DNA from: Ostreococcus mediterraneus
Taxonomy: Eukaryota > Chlorophyta > Mamiellophyceae > Mamiellales > Bathycoccaceae
DNA length: 64,000 nt
Direction of reading: 5' to 3'
NCBI GenBank assembly: GCA_012295225.1
Contig: WMKK01000007.1
Location: 249,231-313,230, forward strand
Shown: piece by piece, positions 19,219 through 28,291 of the stretch
Layout of the letters: the number at the start of each line of letters is the position of its first letter
How positions within the stretch are numbered: the first letter of the stretch is position 1
Notes under the pieces: model-generated
The model's database searches: none
Seen by the model: the letters and a program-made list of their open reading frames with translations, nothing else
Told to the model about the DNA's origin: nothing
Position numbers and translations under genes: made by a program

Positions 19219-20466
19219 ATGGAGTCGTTAAATGAGCGACTCAGCGCGCTCGCAGGTGAGCAAGATCAAACCGTGCGCGTGGATGGATACCGCGTCATAG
19301 CTCGAGAAGTCGTGCGTGAGTGCGCACGCGACGAAAAAGACGCGATGGGGACGACGAAGGCTGAACTCGAAACTTTTGTGGAGCATTGCATTTCTGAACA
19401 CGTGCCGTTGGCGATTTCGAGAGAGATTATCACAGATATGAGCAAACAGCTACCATCGTTAGAGTCTGATGTGCACAAGACCATAGCAGATGTGATTTTA
19501 GGACGGATACAACCGCGTTTGGTATCTTTTGAAGAACAAGTCAGGGCGCTGCGTGAGGATTTAGCAACACGATATGCGAGAGAAGAACATTGGACACGTG
19601 CGGCAGAAGTACTAGCGGGCATTGATTTAGATAGTGGCGTGCGAACGCTTAGTAATGCGTTCAAATTACGCAAGTGTGTTGAGATTGCTGAGTTGTACGC
19701 CGAGGGAGGGGACCTGGTGCAGGCAGATTTGTTTATCAGTCGCGCGCGGTTGTTACGCGCTTCAGGTGAAGCGGATGCCTCGCTTGATTACCAGTATAAT
19801 TCATGCTGGGCCACTGTTTTAGACCGTAAAGGCAGGTTTATGGATGCCTCTGATAGATATTACGCACTTGCCGGGTATGATCCTTCGACGCTCGAGAGTC
19901 AAACTGCACAAAAGCATTCACTGGTAGACGTGTTAACGTTAGCTGTGGCATGTGCCGTAATAGCACCTACTGGTCCCCAGCGACTTCGAATGCTGCAAAC
20001 GTTGTACAAAGATGAAAGGTGCGCTCAACTTTCAGTTTTTGCGTTTCTGGAAAAGGTTTACCTTGAGCGGCTATTACGTGTTGAAGAAGTGCTTGCTTTT
20101 GAAAGATTTCTCAAGCCTCATCACCTCGCCGTCGATGGTGATAGCCTATCGGCTTTGCAACGTGCGGTTGTGGAACATAATTTAGTCAGTATGAGCAACG
20201 TGTATAACAACATAGGATTCGATGAACTTGGTGAGCTTTTGGGCGTGAGCGATATTCAAGCAGAGAAAATGGTTGCAAAAATGATTTCTGAAGACCGCTT
20301 GAGTGGCCGAATAGATCAAGTCGATAGGTTTGTTTACTTCGATAGCGATGCTCCAACTATTGAAGAAGAATGGGACAAACAAGTGGTGGAGGTTTCGTTG
20401 ACACTTAATGGAATAGTTGAGACTTTGACTGCAAAACAAAATGAAACATCAAGTGATAACGTTTGA
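19219..20466 (+). CDS. CSN4: COP9 signalosome subunit 4
   Basis: 415 residues, the family's usual length. A helical N-terminal array leads into a PCI domain with the near-universal CSN4 block GPQRLRMLQTLYKDERCAQL, then AVVEHNLVSMSNVYNNIGFDELGELL and RIDQVDRFVYFDS. CSN4 is a structural subunit of the COP9 signalosome that removes NEDD8 from cullins in nucleus and cytosol. ATG 19219 starts MESLNERLSAL. The frame is open back to 19048 but that part is Ser/Thr/Arg-rich and unlike the family. Divergent from the Kelch-EGF gene. Confidence 0.93.
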   Translation: MESLNERLSALAGEQDQTVRVDGYRVIAREVVRECARDEKDAMGTTKAELETFVEHCISEHVPLAISREIITDMSKQLPSLESDVHKTIADVILGRIQPRLVSFEEQVRALREDLATRYAREEHWTRAAEVLAGIDLDSGVRTLSNAFKLRKCVEIAELYAEGGDLVQADLFISRARLLRASGEADASLDYQYNSCWATVLDRKGRFMDASDRYYALAGYDPSTLESQTAQKHSLVDVLTLAVACAVIAPTGPQRLRMLQTLYKDERCAQLSVFAFLEKVYLERLLRVEEVLAFERFLKPHHLAVDGDSLSALQRAVVEHNLVSMSNVYNNIGFDELGELLGVSDIQAEKMVAKMISEDRLSGRIDQVDRFVYFDSDAPTIEEEWDKQVVEVSLTLNGIVETLTAKQNETSSDNV

Positions 20467-20583
20467 AGTTTTTCGATCGCGTACTTAGGCGCAATATCAC
20501 TGCATGTGAATATACAATTACACAAGCAAAAGTAGGCATTCATCTACACGAGTTTACTACACTGCGCTACACTAATTCACTGG

Positions 20584-21519
20584 CTAAGGAGTGTCGTTGC
20601 CACATGAGAAGCACGTGCACTGTGTACGATAACTTGGTGCCCGCTCGGGTAATTGCTCGTACGTCACATTTTCACCGATGTAATAATTCCACATGTAACT
20701 CGGTGGTCTAGAGGGGAGGCAGCAGCAACAGCACCACGGTTCAACTGGCGTATTCCAACGCTCGTGTGCCTCTTTCTCGTCGAATGTTCTACGAGAAGTT
20801 CCAGGCCTCATTTGGTGCTTTCTGCTAAAGTGATAGGCCAGAATAGTGAAACAAAATGACGCTACTATCCAAGACCCCCCCTTCGACAGCGCAAAACGCC
20901 AAGAAACGCCTCCTAAATCGCTAACATCCATCGTCGTCAGAAAGGCAACCATTCCAATTACGAGAACAAAACACCCGAACAGGAATTGGAGAACCATTCC
21001 AACTCTACCGCAAAATTCAAAACACTTCACAATGCACCGAGGGCAGCTCTGAACGCATAGACACTCCGCGAATGTTCTCAAAAGGGTGTCGTACATTCCT
21101 TGGATAATACCGCCGACGACGACCGACACAACCGTCAAGTCAGGTTCTTTTGTGATAAGATTGAATGCGCACGTTAACCCATAACCCATGAGTACAGAGC
21201 AGAATAAGCAAACAGCACGCTCGGTACGAGAGAACGGATGTTTCGGATGAGCCAAAAACAATGACAAAATGATGTGATTGTTTTTTAGGAAAATCCACGC
21301 GTCTGAGGCATAACTCTTTGAAAAGATGACGGACCCTACCGAAATGCGCTCGACTAGCACAGGGTACGCATCTCTGTCAACAAATCCATCATCATCCAAG
21401 TACCTTTCCATAAGCACGGGTGCTGGGGCCAACGCTATGGGTCGGTCGACGACTACGTTCGCCGCCGTCGTTCGGGCCTTCGTTGCTTCCCACTTTGCGA
21501 TGGCGTCGTCTATTCCCAT
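20584..21519 (-). CDS. Multi-pass membrane protein with polycystin-1-like segment
   Basis: 311 residues. Four likely membrane spans: AVCLFCSVLMGYGLTCAF, LTVVSVVVGGIIQGMY, MVLQFLFGCFVLVIGMVAF and GSWIVASFCFTILAY. Before the first span, NNHIILSLFLAHPKHPFSRTERA resembles the FxRxxR linker in the first membrane segment of polycystin-1-type proteins, but only weakly. Cysteine clusters (CLCVQSCPRC and a CCCCC run before LPSRPPSY) lie on the loops and C-terminal tail; the latter may be palmitoylated. No channel pore is recognisable. It is tail-to-tail with CSN4 (117 bp). Function unknown. Confidence 0.6.
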   Translation of the reverse strand: MGIDDAIAKWEATKARTTAANVVVDRPIALAPAPVLMERYLDDDGFVDRDAYPVLVERISVGSVIFSKSYASDAWIFLKNNHIILSLFLAHPKHPFSRTERAVCLFCSVLMGYGLTCAFNLITKEPDLTVVSVVVGGIIQGMYDTLLRTFAECLCVQSCPRCIVKCFEFCGRVGMVLQFLFGCFVLVIGMVAFLTTMDVSDLGGVSWRFALSKGGSWIVASFCFTILAYHFSRKHQMRPGTSRRTFDEKEAHERWNTPVEPWCCCCCLPSRPPSYMWNYYIGENVTYEQLPERAPSYRTQCTCFSCGNDTP

Positions 21520-21752
21520 CTTGCGCTATAAATAATGAGATAAAGTAGCGACAGTAGTGAAATTAAGTTAGAGCTCGAGATAAATATGCACGCCCTGCAG
21601 GTGTGCACCGTGCGCCGTGCGCCAGGGACTGCGGTTTATGTCTTGAGGGTGCAAAGAGGTTTTGTATTTATGATAACAGTTCATGTCACACTCTCGCAAG
21701 TAGCCCATTCGTGAATTACAGTTAATGAAAATCTATGCGTCTAGTCCAAAAT

Positions 21753-22730
21753 CTAGTTTTGTGGTGGGGGCAGCAAGCGGTATGGGCCTTCGATTTGCCA
21801 GTCGATGGGAGTGCGGCCGTTGCTCACCAAGGCATCATTGCACTGCGAAAAGTGCTTGGAACCAAAGAATCCTCTATGAGCCGAGAGGCCACTAGGATGC
21901 GGGCACTTCAATACCACATGCCCATTCGTCTTGGAAATGAGTTTTTCTTTGTCTTGAGCATTTTTTCCCCACAACAAAAATACCAGACCTGTTCGTTTTT
22001 TTGAAACTTCTCTAATCGCGGCATCCGTGAACGTCTCCCAGCCTTTCTTCGAATGAGAATTCGCCGCATGTGCGCGCACCGTGAGTGACGCGTTGAGTAG
22101 TAACACGCCTTGTTTAGCCCACTTATCCAGGTCACCGTGGGTGGGAACTTTACAGCCCAAATCGCTGTTAAGTTCCTTGTAAATGTTCAACAGACTCGAT
22201 GGTACTTTTATGCCTTTGGGCACGGAAAAGCAGAGTCCCATGGCCTGACCGACGTCGTGGTATGGATCTTGTCCCATGATCACAACTTTTATGTCTTCCA
22301 TGGCGCAAGAGTCAAAAGCTCTAAAAACGTGTTCTTTTGCGGGGAAAATTTTCCCTGCGTTGGCGCGCTGTTCTTGCTCTAAAAACGTCTCGAGCTTGGC
22401 CCAATACGGTTTCTTAAACTCCCCCGATAAGATACCTCTCCATTGCTCGTCTTTTAATAATGACGCGTACCCTGTAACAGGTACGGCGTTTTCGACTCGG
22501 ACTTCTTCGTTCTTTGTTACAGCAGCCGCGATGGGCTCGACGTTTTCGTCTCTAATCTTTTTCGCCAGTGGCTCTTCGCTCTTCGGAGTTTGGCCGGGGG
22601 CTTTGTCACCCATAGACGCGTTTACGGGTTTGAAGAATGACATAATACTACGCTCTTTGCGTTTGCCGCTCATTGTGCGTATTTTATGAGTGCCTACAAG
22701 CCGATGAGAGAACAGTCGTGACGCTTGCAT
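21753..22730 (-). CDS. UNG: Uracil-DNA glycosylase, family 1
   Basis: 325 residues from ATG 22730, or 306 from ATG 22673. The enzyme removes uracil from DNA. The catalytic water-activating motif GQDPYHD is intact, as are LLLNASLTV and the DNA-intercalation loop HPSGLSAHRGFFG. After the second ATG comes KRKERSIMSFFKPV, which looks like a nuclear signal followed by a PCNA-binding (PIP-like) box, as in nuclear UNG2. The 19 residues before it (with RLFSHRLVGTHKIR) could be a mitochondrial presequence, so the two ATGs may give two locations. Catalytic domain length is normal. Neighbours are unrelated. Confidence 0.96.
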   Translation of the reverse strand: MQASRLFSHRLVGTHKIRTMSGKRKERSIMSFFKPVNASMGDKAPGQTPKSEEPLAKKIRDENVEPIAAAVTKNEEVRVENAVPVTGYASLLKDEQWRGILSGEFKKPYWAKLETFLEQEQRANAGKIFPAKEHVFRAFDSCAMEDIKVVIMGQDPYHDVGQAMGLCFSVPKGIKVPSSLLNIYKELNSDLGCKVPTHGDLDKWAKQGVLLLNASLTVRAHAANSHSKKGWETFTDAAIREVSKKRTGLVFLLWGKNAQDKEKLISKTNGHVVLKCPHPSGLSAHRGFFGSKHFSQCNDALVSNGRTPIDWQIEGPYRLLPPPQN

Positions 22731-22895
22731 GCGCGAGTGTGAGGATTTTCAAATCTAAGCGCGCCAGCTGTTGTGTGTTATCTCAACATTAAACTCAACA
22801 TTAAATTTAATCTGACTTCTGTGAGTAAATCTATGGATGGCTATCATGAAAATTTGGCTATGAAGGTACATTTACAACTTTTCTAAAGCTAATGG

Positions 22896-23753
22896 CTACC
22901 GGTCTCGTGGCGTGGGCGCACCCCAAAGAGCGGTTTGAAGCTCTGTCTCGTTTTCACAGTCGTAACCGACGGCAAAAGCTCGTCCAAAAAAGCCCCGCTC
23001 GAAGTACTGATCCTGCTGTTCCCCAGGATTGTCCTCTCTCTCCTCCTCATGAAGGACCGTGTCAAACGATGCACCTGATATCTCGCAAATTTCAGTTTCG
23101 CTTTCGTTATCATACGTACGTTCTCGACAATTCTCATCGCAGACGTGCACCAAGCCAGACGTTTCGCACACGAAAGTTTTGTCCGCAACTTCGTGGTACG
23201 TGCAACCTAATCTCCTGCTACATCGATGATTCTCAGCGCATAGAAAGCTTCTTTTGCGCTTCCACGCAGTAATCGCCCGGTCTGATTCTGCCATTTCAGT
23301 CGAAATCGGAGCGAGTTGTAAACACGCTTGACTTCGTTTTGCCACTGCTGCTTCAACGAACATGTCTTCAAAACCTTTCGGCGCGAGCGATCTTTCTCGA
23401 TTGATTTCCGCACGATCAGCGGCAAAGTATTTCGCTTTCCAACTCACTCCTTTCGTCGCTGTACTCGTGTAATCGTTACCAAAACGCTGCTTAAAGCACT
23501 GAAGCCAAAGGACGTCGGCGTCGCACATCGCTCTCAACGCTGTGCACGTCGATGCCACACATGTCAGTTCGCACGGCGCTAAAAAGCGGAGAATAATTTC
23601 GACGACATCTTCAGGCATCTTACTAAGGAATGGTATCTCTCGTTCGCCGTCGTTTCCGATATCCTTGGTTTTCGTCATTTCAGCCATCAGTTCTCGTTCT
23701 AAAGCGTCGTCATCGACGATAAAGTCGCCATCCGTGCTAACATCATCGTTCAT
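22896..23753 (-). CDS. F-box protein
   Basis: 285 residues from ATG 23753. An F-box near residue 50 (MPEDVVEIILRFLAPCELTCVA, given here in two parts: MPEDVVEIILRFL and APCELTCVASTC) is followed by LWLQCFKQRFG, the usual end of the motif. F-box proteins present substrates to SCF ubiquitin ligases. Beyond it a Cys/His-rich block (CAENHRCSRRLGCTYHEV...HVCDENC) could bind zinc; I do not recognise it as a known substrate domain. The same frame extends to an ATG at 24128, but that adds VVAIAVVAIA repeats coded by a minisatellite and overlaps the palindrome upstream. Confidence 0.75.
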   Translation of the reverse strand: MNDDVSTDGDFIVDDDALERELMAEMTKTKDIGNDGEREIPFLSKMPEDVVEIILRFLAPCELTCVASTCTALRAMCDADVLWLQCFKQRFGNDYTSTATKGVSWKAKYFAADRAEINRERSLAPKGFEDMFVEAAVAKRSQACLQLAPISTEMAESDRAITAWKRKRSFLCAENHRCSRRLGCTYHEVADKTFVCETSGLVHVCDENCRERTYDNESETEICEISGASFDTVLHEEEREDNPGEQQDQYFERGFFGRAFAVGYDCENETELQTALWGAPTPRDR

Positions 23754-23890
23754 TGCACTACTGCTTGTATGCTCGTGTGAACTCTCGCGCCCGCAGATTC
23801 GCGAGCGCTCGCCTTCGCTCGGTGACGGGCTCGTGCAGCGGCTAATGGTGTCGTAACGAACCCGCAGAACGCGACGACGCGATGGGTTGG

Positions 23891-23972
23891 CGGTAGCGAC
23901 GACGGCGATAGCGACGACGGCGATAGCGACGACGGCGATGATAGCGACAACGGCGATGATAGCGACAACGAC
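23891..23972. repeat. 15-18 bp minisatellite
   Basis: Five tandem copies of a unit near CGATAGCGACGACGG; the last two are 18 bp with an extra GAT and one base change. Read on either strand the frame stays open and yields repetitive Val/Ala/Ile or Thr/Ala peptides, which I consider non-coding. Confidence 0.85.
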
Positions 23973-24030
23973 GTCGGCGCACCAATCATTCAGTTGCACA
24001 TCACAGCTGCGCATCACGTCTGCCCGCTGC

Positions 24031-24059
24031 GTAGCGGGCACGGCGGCAGTGCCCGCTAC
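24031..24059. promoter_or_regulatory. Perfect 11 bp inverted repeat in a divergent promoter
   Basis: GTAGCGGGCAC, a 7 base loop, then GTGCCCGCTAC. It lies about 260-290 bp from each of the divergent starts. It could be a dimeric regulator site or simply a hairpin. The symmetry is seen; the role is inference. Confidence 0.4.
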
Positions 24060-24318
24060 GTGTACGACGACACGCACGGCGAGAGCTCTAGAACTGATAG
24101 AGTCATTACGACGACGAGACGACGTCATCGATGGTGTAAGAGCAGTCGCTCTGAAGTGCTCGATCCCGCGCGAGCTGTTACACGCGCGTGGAGCGTCGCA
24201 GCGGCTGCGAAATGAATGTCACTGGCGCGAGAAAACTTTGCCAAAGTTTGACGGTTGTGAAATAGACAGTCGACGAGGGCGTCGACATCGTTGCCGGCGC
24301 ACGCAAAATTTCTTAGCA

Positions 24319-24747
24319 ATGCTGTTTCATCAGGTGGCGATGAACTCAAATGGACTGATATCGTTAAACCGTTTCGATTTGTTTCACGCACACGCCTTCG
24401 TGACAGTGCACGGTGCTTTTGGCATATTATTTCACGCCAAGGAATATCCAGCGTACGACGAAGAATCATTTCCGATTAACCTCGGGTTTTGCCAAAAGAA
24501 TAGTAATCTGCTGTACGATGAAGCAGAGGCATCGATGCGAACAGTCCTGTGGCTCGGCATTGATGACAAAATGTCAGTTTTGGCATACATTGACACAGCC
24601 GCACCAGTCAATCAACCCATACTTACTGTGCCAGAGTTACACACGACGTACGAAGGAGATTTCGGTGACGTACAAGGAGATATATACTACTTCGATTGTC
24701 TTCGCAATCGAAAGGTATCCGAACGTCTGTTCATTATTCCTCGCTAG
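24319..24747 (+). CDS. Unrecognised conserved-looking small protein
   Basis: 142 residues from ATG 24319 (24334 also possible). I do not recognise it. It reads as a compact soluble domain: FHAHAFVTVHGAFGILFHAKEY in the first half, then SMRTVLWLGIDDKMSVLAYID and DVQGDIYYFDCLRNRK. An alternative ending is a short intron from GTATCC at 24714 to TTGCAG at 24767, which would change the last 11 residues and end at 24808, inside the next gene's start. The downstream TEX47-like gene begins 41 bp after the stop on the same strand, an unusually tight tandem spacing here. Confidence 0.5.
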   Translation: MLFHQVAMNSNGLISLNRFDLFHAHAFVTVHGAFGILFHAKEYPAYDEESFPINLGFCQKNSNLLYDEAEASMRTVLWLGIDDKMSVLAYIDTAAPVNQPILTVPELHTTYEGDFGDVQGDIYYFDCLRNRKVSERLFIIPR

Positions 24748-24788
24748 CGCAACGTATTCATTGCAGACTAAAATTAGTTTCTTTGCTC

Positions 24789-25472
24789 ATGGTGACTTTC
24801 AATTGTGATGTAGACGTTATCGCTAAGGCAAAAGAAAGACTCGAAAATGAAGAAGAAACCGATCCTACAAAGTATTTCTCTCGTTTTGTCTTATTTTGTC
24901 AGGTGCAGTCAGGGCAAGACGTCGCAGCCGTGGCCTCAGCAGTCAAGGCACGCATGAACGACATTGGTGGATGCACTGGTTTAGTTATACAATATGAATA
25001 TTCACTAATGATTTTGGTGGAGACCGCTACAGTTGATGCTCGTTCCACCTTGATGCCAGATATTGATAACGACAAACTAGGTGAGTGCTTCAAGAATGCC
25101 TTTGTTTGCTCTTCAGAGGAGGGCGTGGAGCGGGCATTCAGCGACTTCAGAATACTCCAAGATACAGGCGAAGAATCAACTCCAACGCATAAAGATATCA
25201 GAGATTGCGACGAAAATATGGTGGTCAGCATTTTAGTAGACACTATACACGGGTTACTCATCGAAAAACCTCAGACTTCAGGGGCAGACAAGCTTTTAAG
25301 TCAAATAGCGCAAAGTGGGTATCTCTTTACAAGGGAGGAGTTCCTGAGAATGTACGATGTACAGATGCACATCTGCACAGTCTTTGAAGTAGAAACACCT
25401 GAAGTAGAAGAGATAGTCGTTGAAAGCGACATGCGCGCATCGCTTTGCGCCAGTCATGTACAAAAATTGTAA
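24789..25472 (+). CDS. TEX47-like protein (BLUF-like fold), cilium/sperm-associated family
   Basis: 227 residues from ATG 24789. The order of blocks follows animal TEX47: a first strand FSRFVLFCQVQ, then GCTGLVIQYEYSLMILVET (the BLUF-like beta sheet without flavin-binding claims), then DFRILQ, then a helix SILVDTIHGLLIE, and near the end GYLFTREEFLRMYDV followed by HICTVFEV. TEX47 is found in testis and in flagellated organisms; its molecular role is unknown. The match is from memory of the animal sequence and is moderate. If right, this is one of three cilium-linked genes in the window. Confidence 0.5.
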   Translation: MVTFNCDVDVIAKAKERLENEEETDPTKYFSRFVLFCQVQSGQDVAAVASAVKARMNDIGGCTGLVIQYEYSLMILVETATVDARSTLMPDIDNDKLGECFKNAFVCSSEEGVERAFSDFRILQDTGEESTPTHKDIRDCDENMVVSILVDTIHGLLIEKPQTSGADKLLSQIAQSGYLFTREEFLRMYDVQMHICTVFEVETPEVEEIVVESDMRASLCASHVQKL

Positions 25473-25574
25473 TGTTTCATTAAAAGAATTGCTGTCTTGT
25501 ATACATTGGTACATATCTGTTCACATAGCACAAATTGCGCTGCCGCTTATTTCATCTCATCATAATCCATTCTT

Positions 25575-26632
25575 TTAACTCTTGAGATTGATCTCGCGCA
25601 ATCGCTGCTGCAAGTACTCGTCAGAGCTAATGGGCTCGGGATAGCGGTTTGGGTTCGCATCAGTCACGCATGAGTCAAGAGTCTTGATAACGAAGTCCGG
25701 ATTCGGGTGCAAGAAGAACGGCATCGAATATCGCGGAATATGCGCACGTTCAGCAGGAGGATTGACGACCCGGTGGGTGGTCGACGGTAACTTGTGATTT
25801 GAAAGGCGCTGCAACATGTCACCAATGTTGCACGTCACGCAACCACGTGGAGGATTCACCTCAAGCCACTCACCATCGCGATTCAAGAGTTGCAATCCAC
25901 CTTCATCGGCACCCAAAAGCAAAGTTATCAAGTTGATGTCCTCGTGTGCGCCTGCACGAACGCGGCTAGCTGCATCAGGTGGAATCGGAGGGTAGTGGAT
26001 AATGCGAAGGATGCTATTCCCTTCGTTTGTCTTGTCCGCAAAATAATCGCGAGGCTGCTCCAAATACACCGCCAATGCCTCAAGAACACGATTTCCAAGT
26101 TCATCTAAAGCGTTGAATATTTTCTTGTTCACATCACTGAATCCCTCGACTTCGGTGACGTGGTCAACATTAGGCGGCATGCACGTCTCAAAACGATGTC
26201 CGTTTGGTAAATCTCGCCCCAAGTGCCAAAATTCCTTTAAATCTACGGTATATTTCGAAACATTCGTCACTGGTTAGAACACCCATGCGTGTGATTGAAA
26301 CGTGACGTGCGGTCATCGAGAGATATCGTACCTGGAGCTTGCGCACCCTTTGCCGTTTCCACGCCAAACGCCGTGTACCCGCGCGCGCCGCCCAAGCCGG
26401 GTAACACATACTTGCGTTTACATGCATCATCGCACGCGAAAAACGCCTTCGACCGTTCCATGGCTGTGGTAATCAACTCTTGTTCGATTCCATGTTCCTC
26501 TAAAATCACAAATCCATATCTTTCATACGCCTCTCCTAACGCTCGCACGAACCCATCAAAGTCGTCATCGTACAGGCGCGTGCTCACCACGGGCACTTCA
26601 TCCGCGCCCGGAACTTTCGCCGGCGTCGGCAT
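25575..26632 (-). CDS. 2-oxoglutarate/Fe(II) oxygenase, isopenicillin-N-synthase-like, two exons
   Basis: Exons 26332-26632 and 25575-26242 join in frame to 322 residues; the 89 bp intron has donor GTACGA and acceptor CGTAG. The join restores the family block [17 protein letters not shown]. An N-terminal DIOX_N region ([20 protein letters not shown]) precedes the double-stranded beta-helix. The iron triad is HED in [13 protein letters not shown] plus the His in STTHRVV, and the 2-oxoglutarate pair is R-x-S in IPRYSMPFF. Plant relatives hydroxylate hormones and secondary metabolites; the substrate here is unknown. Cytosolic. Without splicing the second half would lack a sensible start. Confidence 0.88.
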
Positions 26633-26871
26633 CGCGAACGTCGACAAAGAAAAGTGTTGAGTGCGCAATCACCGAACGCTACGAATGCGTTCCGACGTCG
26701 TCGTCTGACGTCCGTCGACCGTGTCTCAACGTAAAAAACGATTTCAAATCTTGTTTTTTTTACAACGTCAGGCGTCAGGGTTTGGCAGGCATAGGGCCAC
26801 TCGCGCTGTGGTCACCGCACACACGCGCGCGCGCACGCTCGACGGTAACCGCACCGCCACGCACGCACGAA

Positions 26872-28119
26872 ATGGCCATGATGGTCTCTGCATCGTCACC
26901 CGCGACGCACGCGGTCGGGGGACGACACGCACACCGAGGACGAACGCCGGGCGGCGCGCGCGTGGGGCGACTGCACGGGGATGCGCACTCGGCGCGATAT
27001 GGAGTGGTGACGCACGCCGTGGAAGTTCCGGCGTTTTTGCTACAAAAGTTGGAAAACACCTCGGCGACGCATGGTGAGATTGAACAGCGCATGGCGGACC
27101 CCGCGGTGGCGTCGGACCCCAAGGAGTTCCAAAAGCTATCCAAGGCGTTGGGGGAGTTACAAAGCGTCGTGGACACGTACAAGAGGTACAAGGCATGCTT
27201 GGAGGGGATTGAAGAAGCACGAGCGATGGCGAAAGACGCAGCTGGAGATGATGAGATGGTGGCGATGGCTAAAGAGGAAATAGAAGCGTTGACGGAGGAA
27301 TCCGATGGGTTGGTGGAAGAGATGACGCTCGCGCTTTTGCCGAAAGACCCGCTTGATGAGAAGAATATTATGCTTGAAATTCGAGCCGGTACGGGCGGTG
27401 ATGAGGCTGGTATTTGGGCTGGTGATCTATATCGAATGTACATGCGATTTGCTGAGCGTGAAGGGTGGAAGACGACCGTGGTCACGATGAATCCAGCGGA
27501 CGCCGGTGGGTACAAGGAAATTGTCGTGGAAATTGTTGGCAACGAGGTGTACAGCAACTTGAAGTGGGAGGCAGGCGTGCATCGCGTGCAGCGTGTGCCG
27601 GCTACGGAAACCCAAGGCCGAATTCAAACTTCGACCGCTACTGTTGCGGTGATGCCTGAAGTGGATGAAGTGGAGGTGAAGATTGATGAGAAAGACCTCG
27701 ATATTTCCACAGCGAGAAGCGGTGGCGCCGGTGGACAAAATGTCAACAAGGTTGAAACTGCGATTGATTTGATGCACAAGCCGACAGGTATTCGTGTATT
27801 CTGCACAGAAGAACGCACGCAATTGAAGAATCGTATTCGTGCTATGCAAATTCTTCGTTCTAAATTATTCGAACTGCAGCTTGAAGAACAATTAAAGGAG
27901 GTTTCCAACAAGCGCAAAATGCAAGTTGGGTCCGGCTCGCGCTCTGAAAAGATTAGAACATACAATTGGAAGGACAGTCGGGTGTCCGATCATCGTGTCG
28001 GTACCAACTTTCCGCTACAAAATTTCTTAGACGGCGATATTATGGGTGCCATTGGTCTGTGTCAAGCAGCGGAGCAAAAGGAGAAGCTGGCGGAATTGAA
28101 CGAAGAGATGTCAAAGTAG
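26872..28119 (+). CDS. PRF1: Organellar peptide chain release factor 1
   Basis: 415 residues from ATG 26872; the open frame upstream begins only with TTG. An Arg/Ala/His-rich leader of about 45 residues suggests a plastid or mitochondrial location. The class-1 factor core has GAGTGGDEA-type [16 protein letters not shown], the stop-codon recognition PxT motif in [10 protein letters not shown], and the catalytic GGQ in [11 protein letters not shown]. The PxT tripeptide assigns it to RF1 (UAA/UAG) rather than RF2. The tail block [17 protein letters not shown] is typical. Likely the plastid factor (APG3-type), but the mitochondrial one cannot be excluded. Divergent from the 2OG oxygenase, with 239 bp between starts. 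Confidence 0.93.
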   Translation: MAMMVSASSPATHAVGGRHAHRGRTPGGARVGRLHGDAHSARYGVVTHAVEVPAFLLQKLENTSATHGEIEQRMADPAVASDPKEFQKLSKALGELQSVVDTYKRYKACLEGIEEARAMAKDAAGDDEMVAMAKEEIEALTEESDGLVEEMTLALLPKDPLDEKNIMLEIRAGTGGDEAGIWAGDLYRMYMRFAEREGWKTTVVTMNPADAGGYKEIVVEIVGNEVYSNLKWEAGVHRVQRVPATETQGRIQTSTATVAVMPEVDEVEVKIDEKDLDISTARSGGAGGQNVNKVETAIDLMHKPTGIRVFCTEERTQLKNRIRAMQILRSKLFELQLEEQLKEVSNKRKMQVGSGSRSEKIRTYNWKDSRVSDHRVGTNFPLQNFLDGDIMGAIGLCQAAEQKEKLAELNEEMSK

Positions 28120-28291
28120 TCAAACATTTTTTTCACGTCTTGTAAACAATACAAGCGACATAATTCGCTGCAATTCGCATTGCCTTGCCGCATTTCTCAA
28201 ACGTCGATAGCCGTTAGAAAATCATCATCTGAGCTATCGCTTTGTCTTCTAGTTTGCGTGTGTGGCCTTGAACAAGTGCAGACGCTTTGAG

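Larger units (their letters stand above)
23754..24318. other. Divergent intergenic region with minisatellite and palindrome
   Basis: 565 bp between the F-box gene and the orphan gene at 24319, if the short starts are right. It holds the 15-18 bp minisatellite (23891-23972) and an 11 bp inverted repeat (24031-24059). No RNA gene seen. Confidence 0.6.

Noticed and set aside
23891-23972. Possible CRISPR-like array
   Set aside because: Tandem units without spacers, 15-18 bp; a minisatellite in eukaryotic DNA.
22896-24128. Longer F-box protein starting at 24128
   Set aside because: Extra part is repeat-coded VVAIA peptide over a minisatellite and would leave almost no promoter; ATG 23753 is better.
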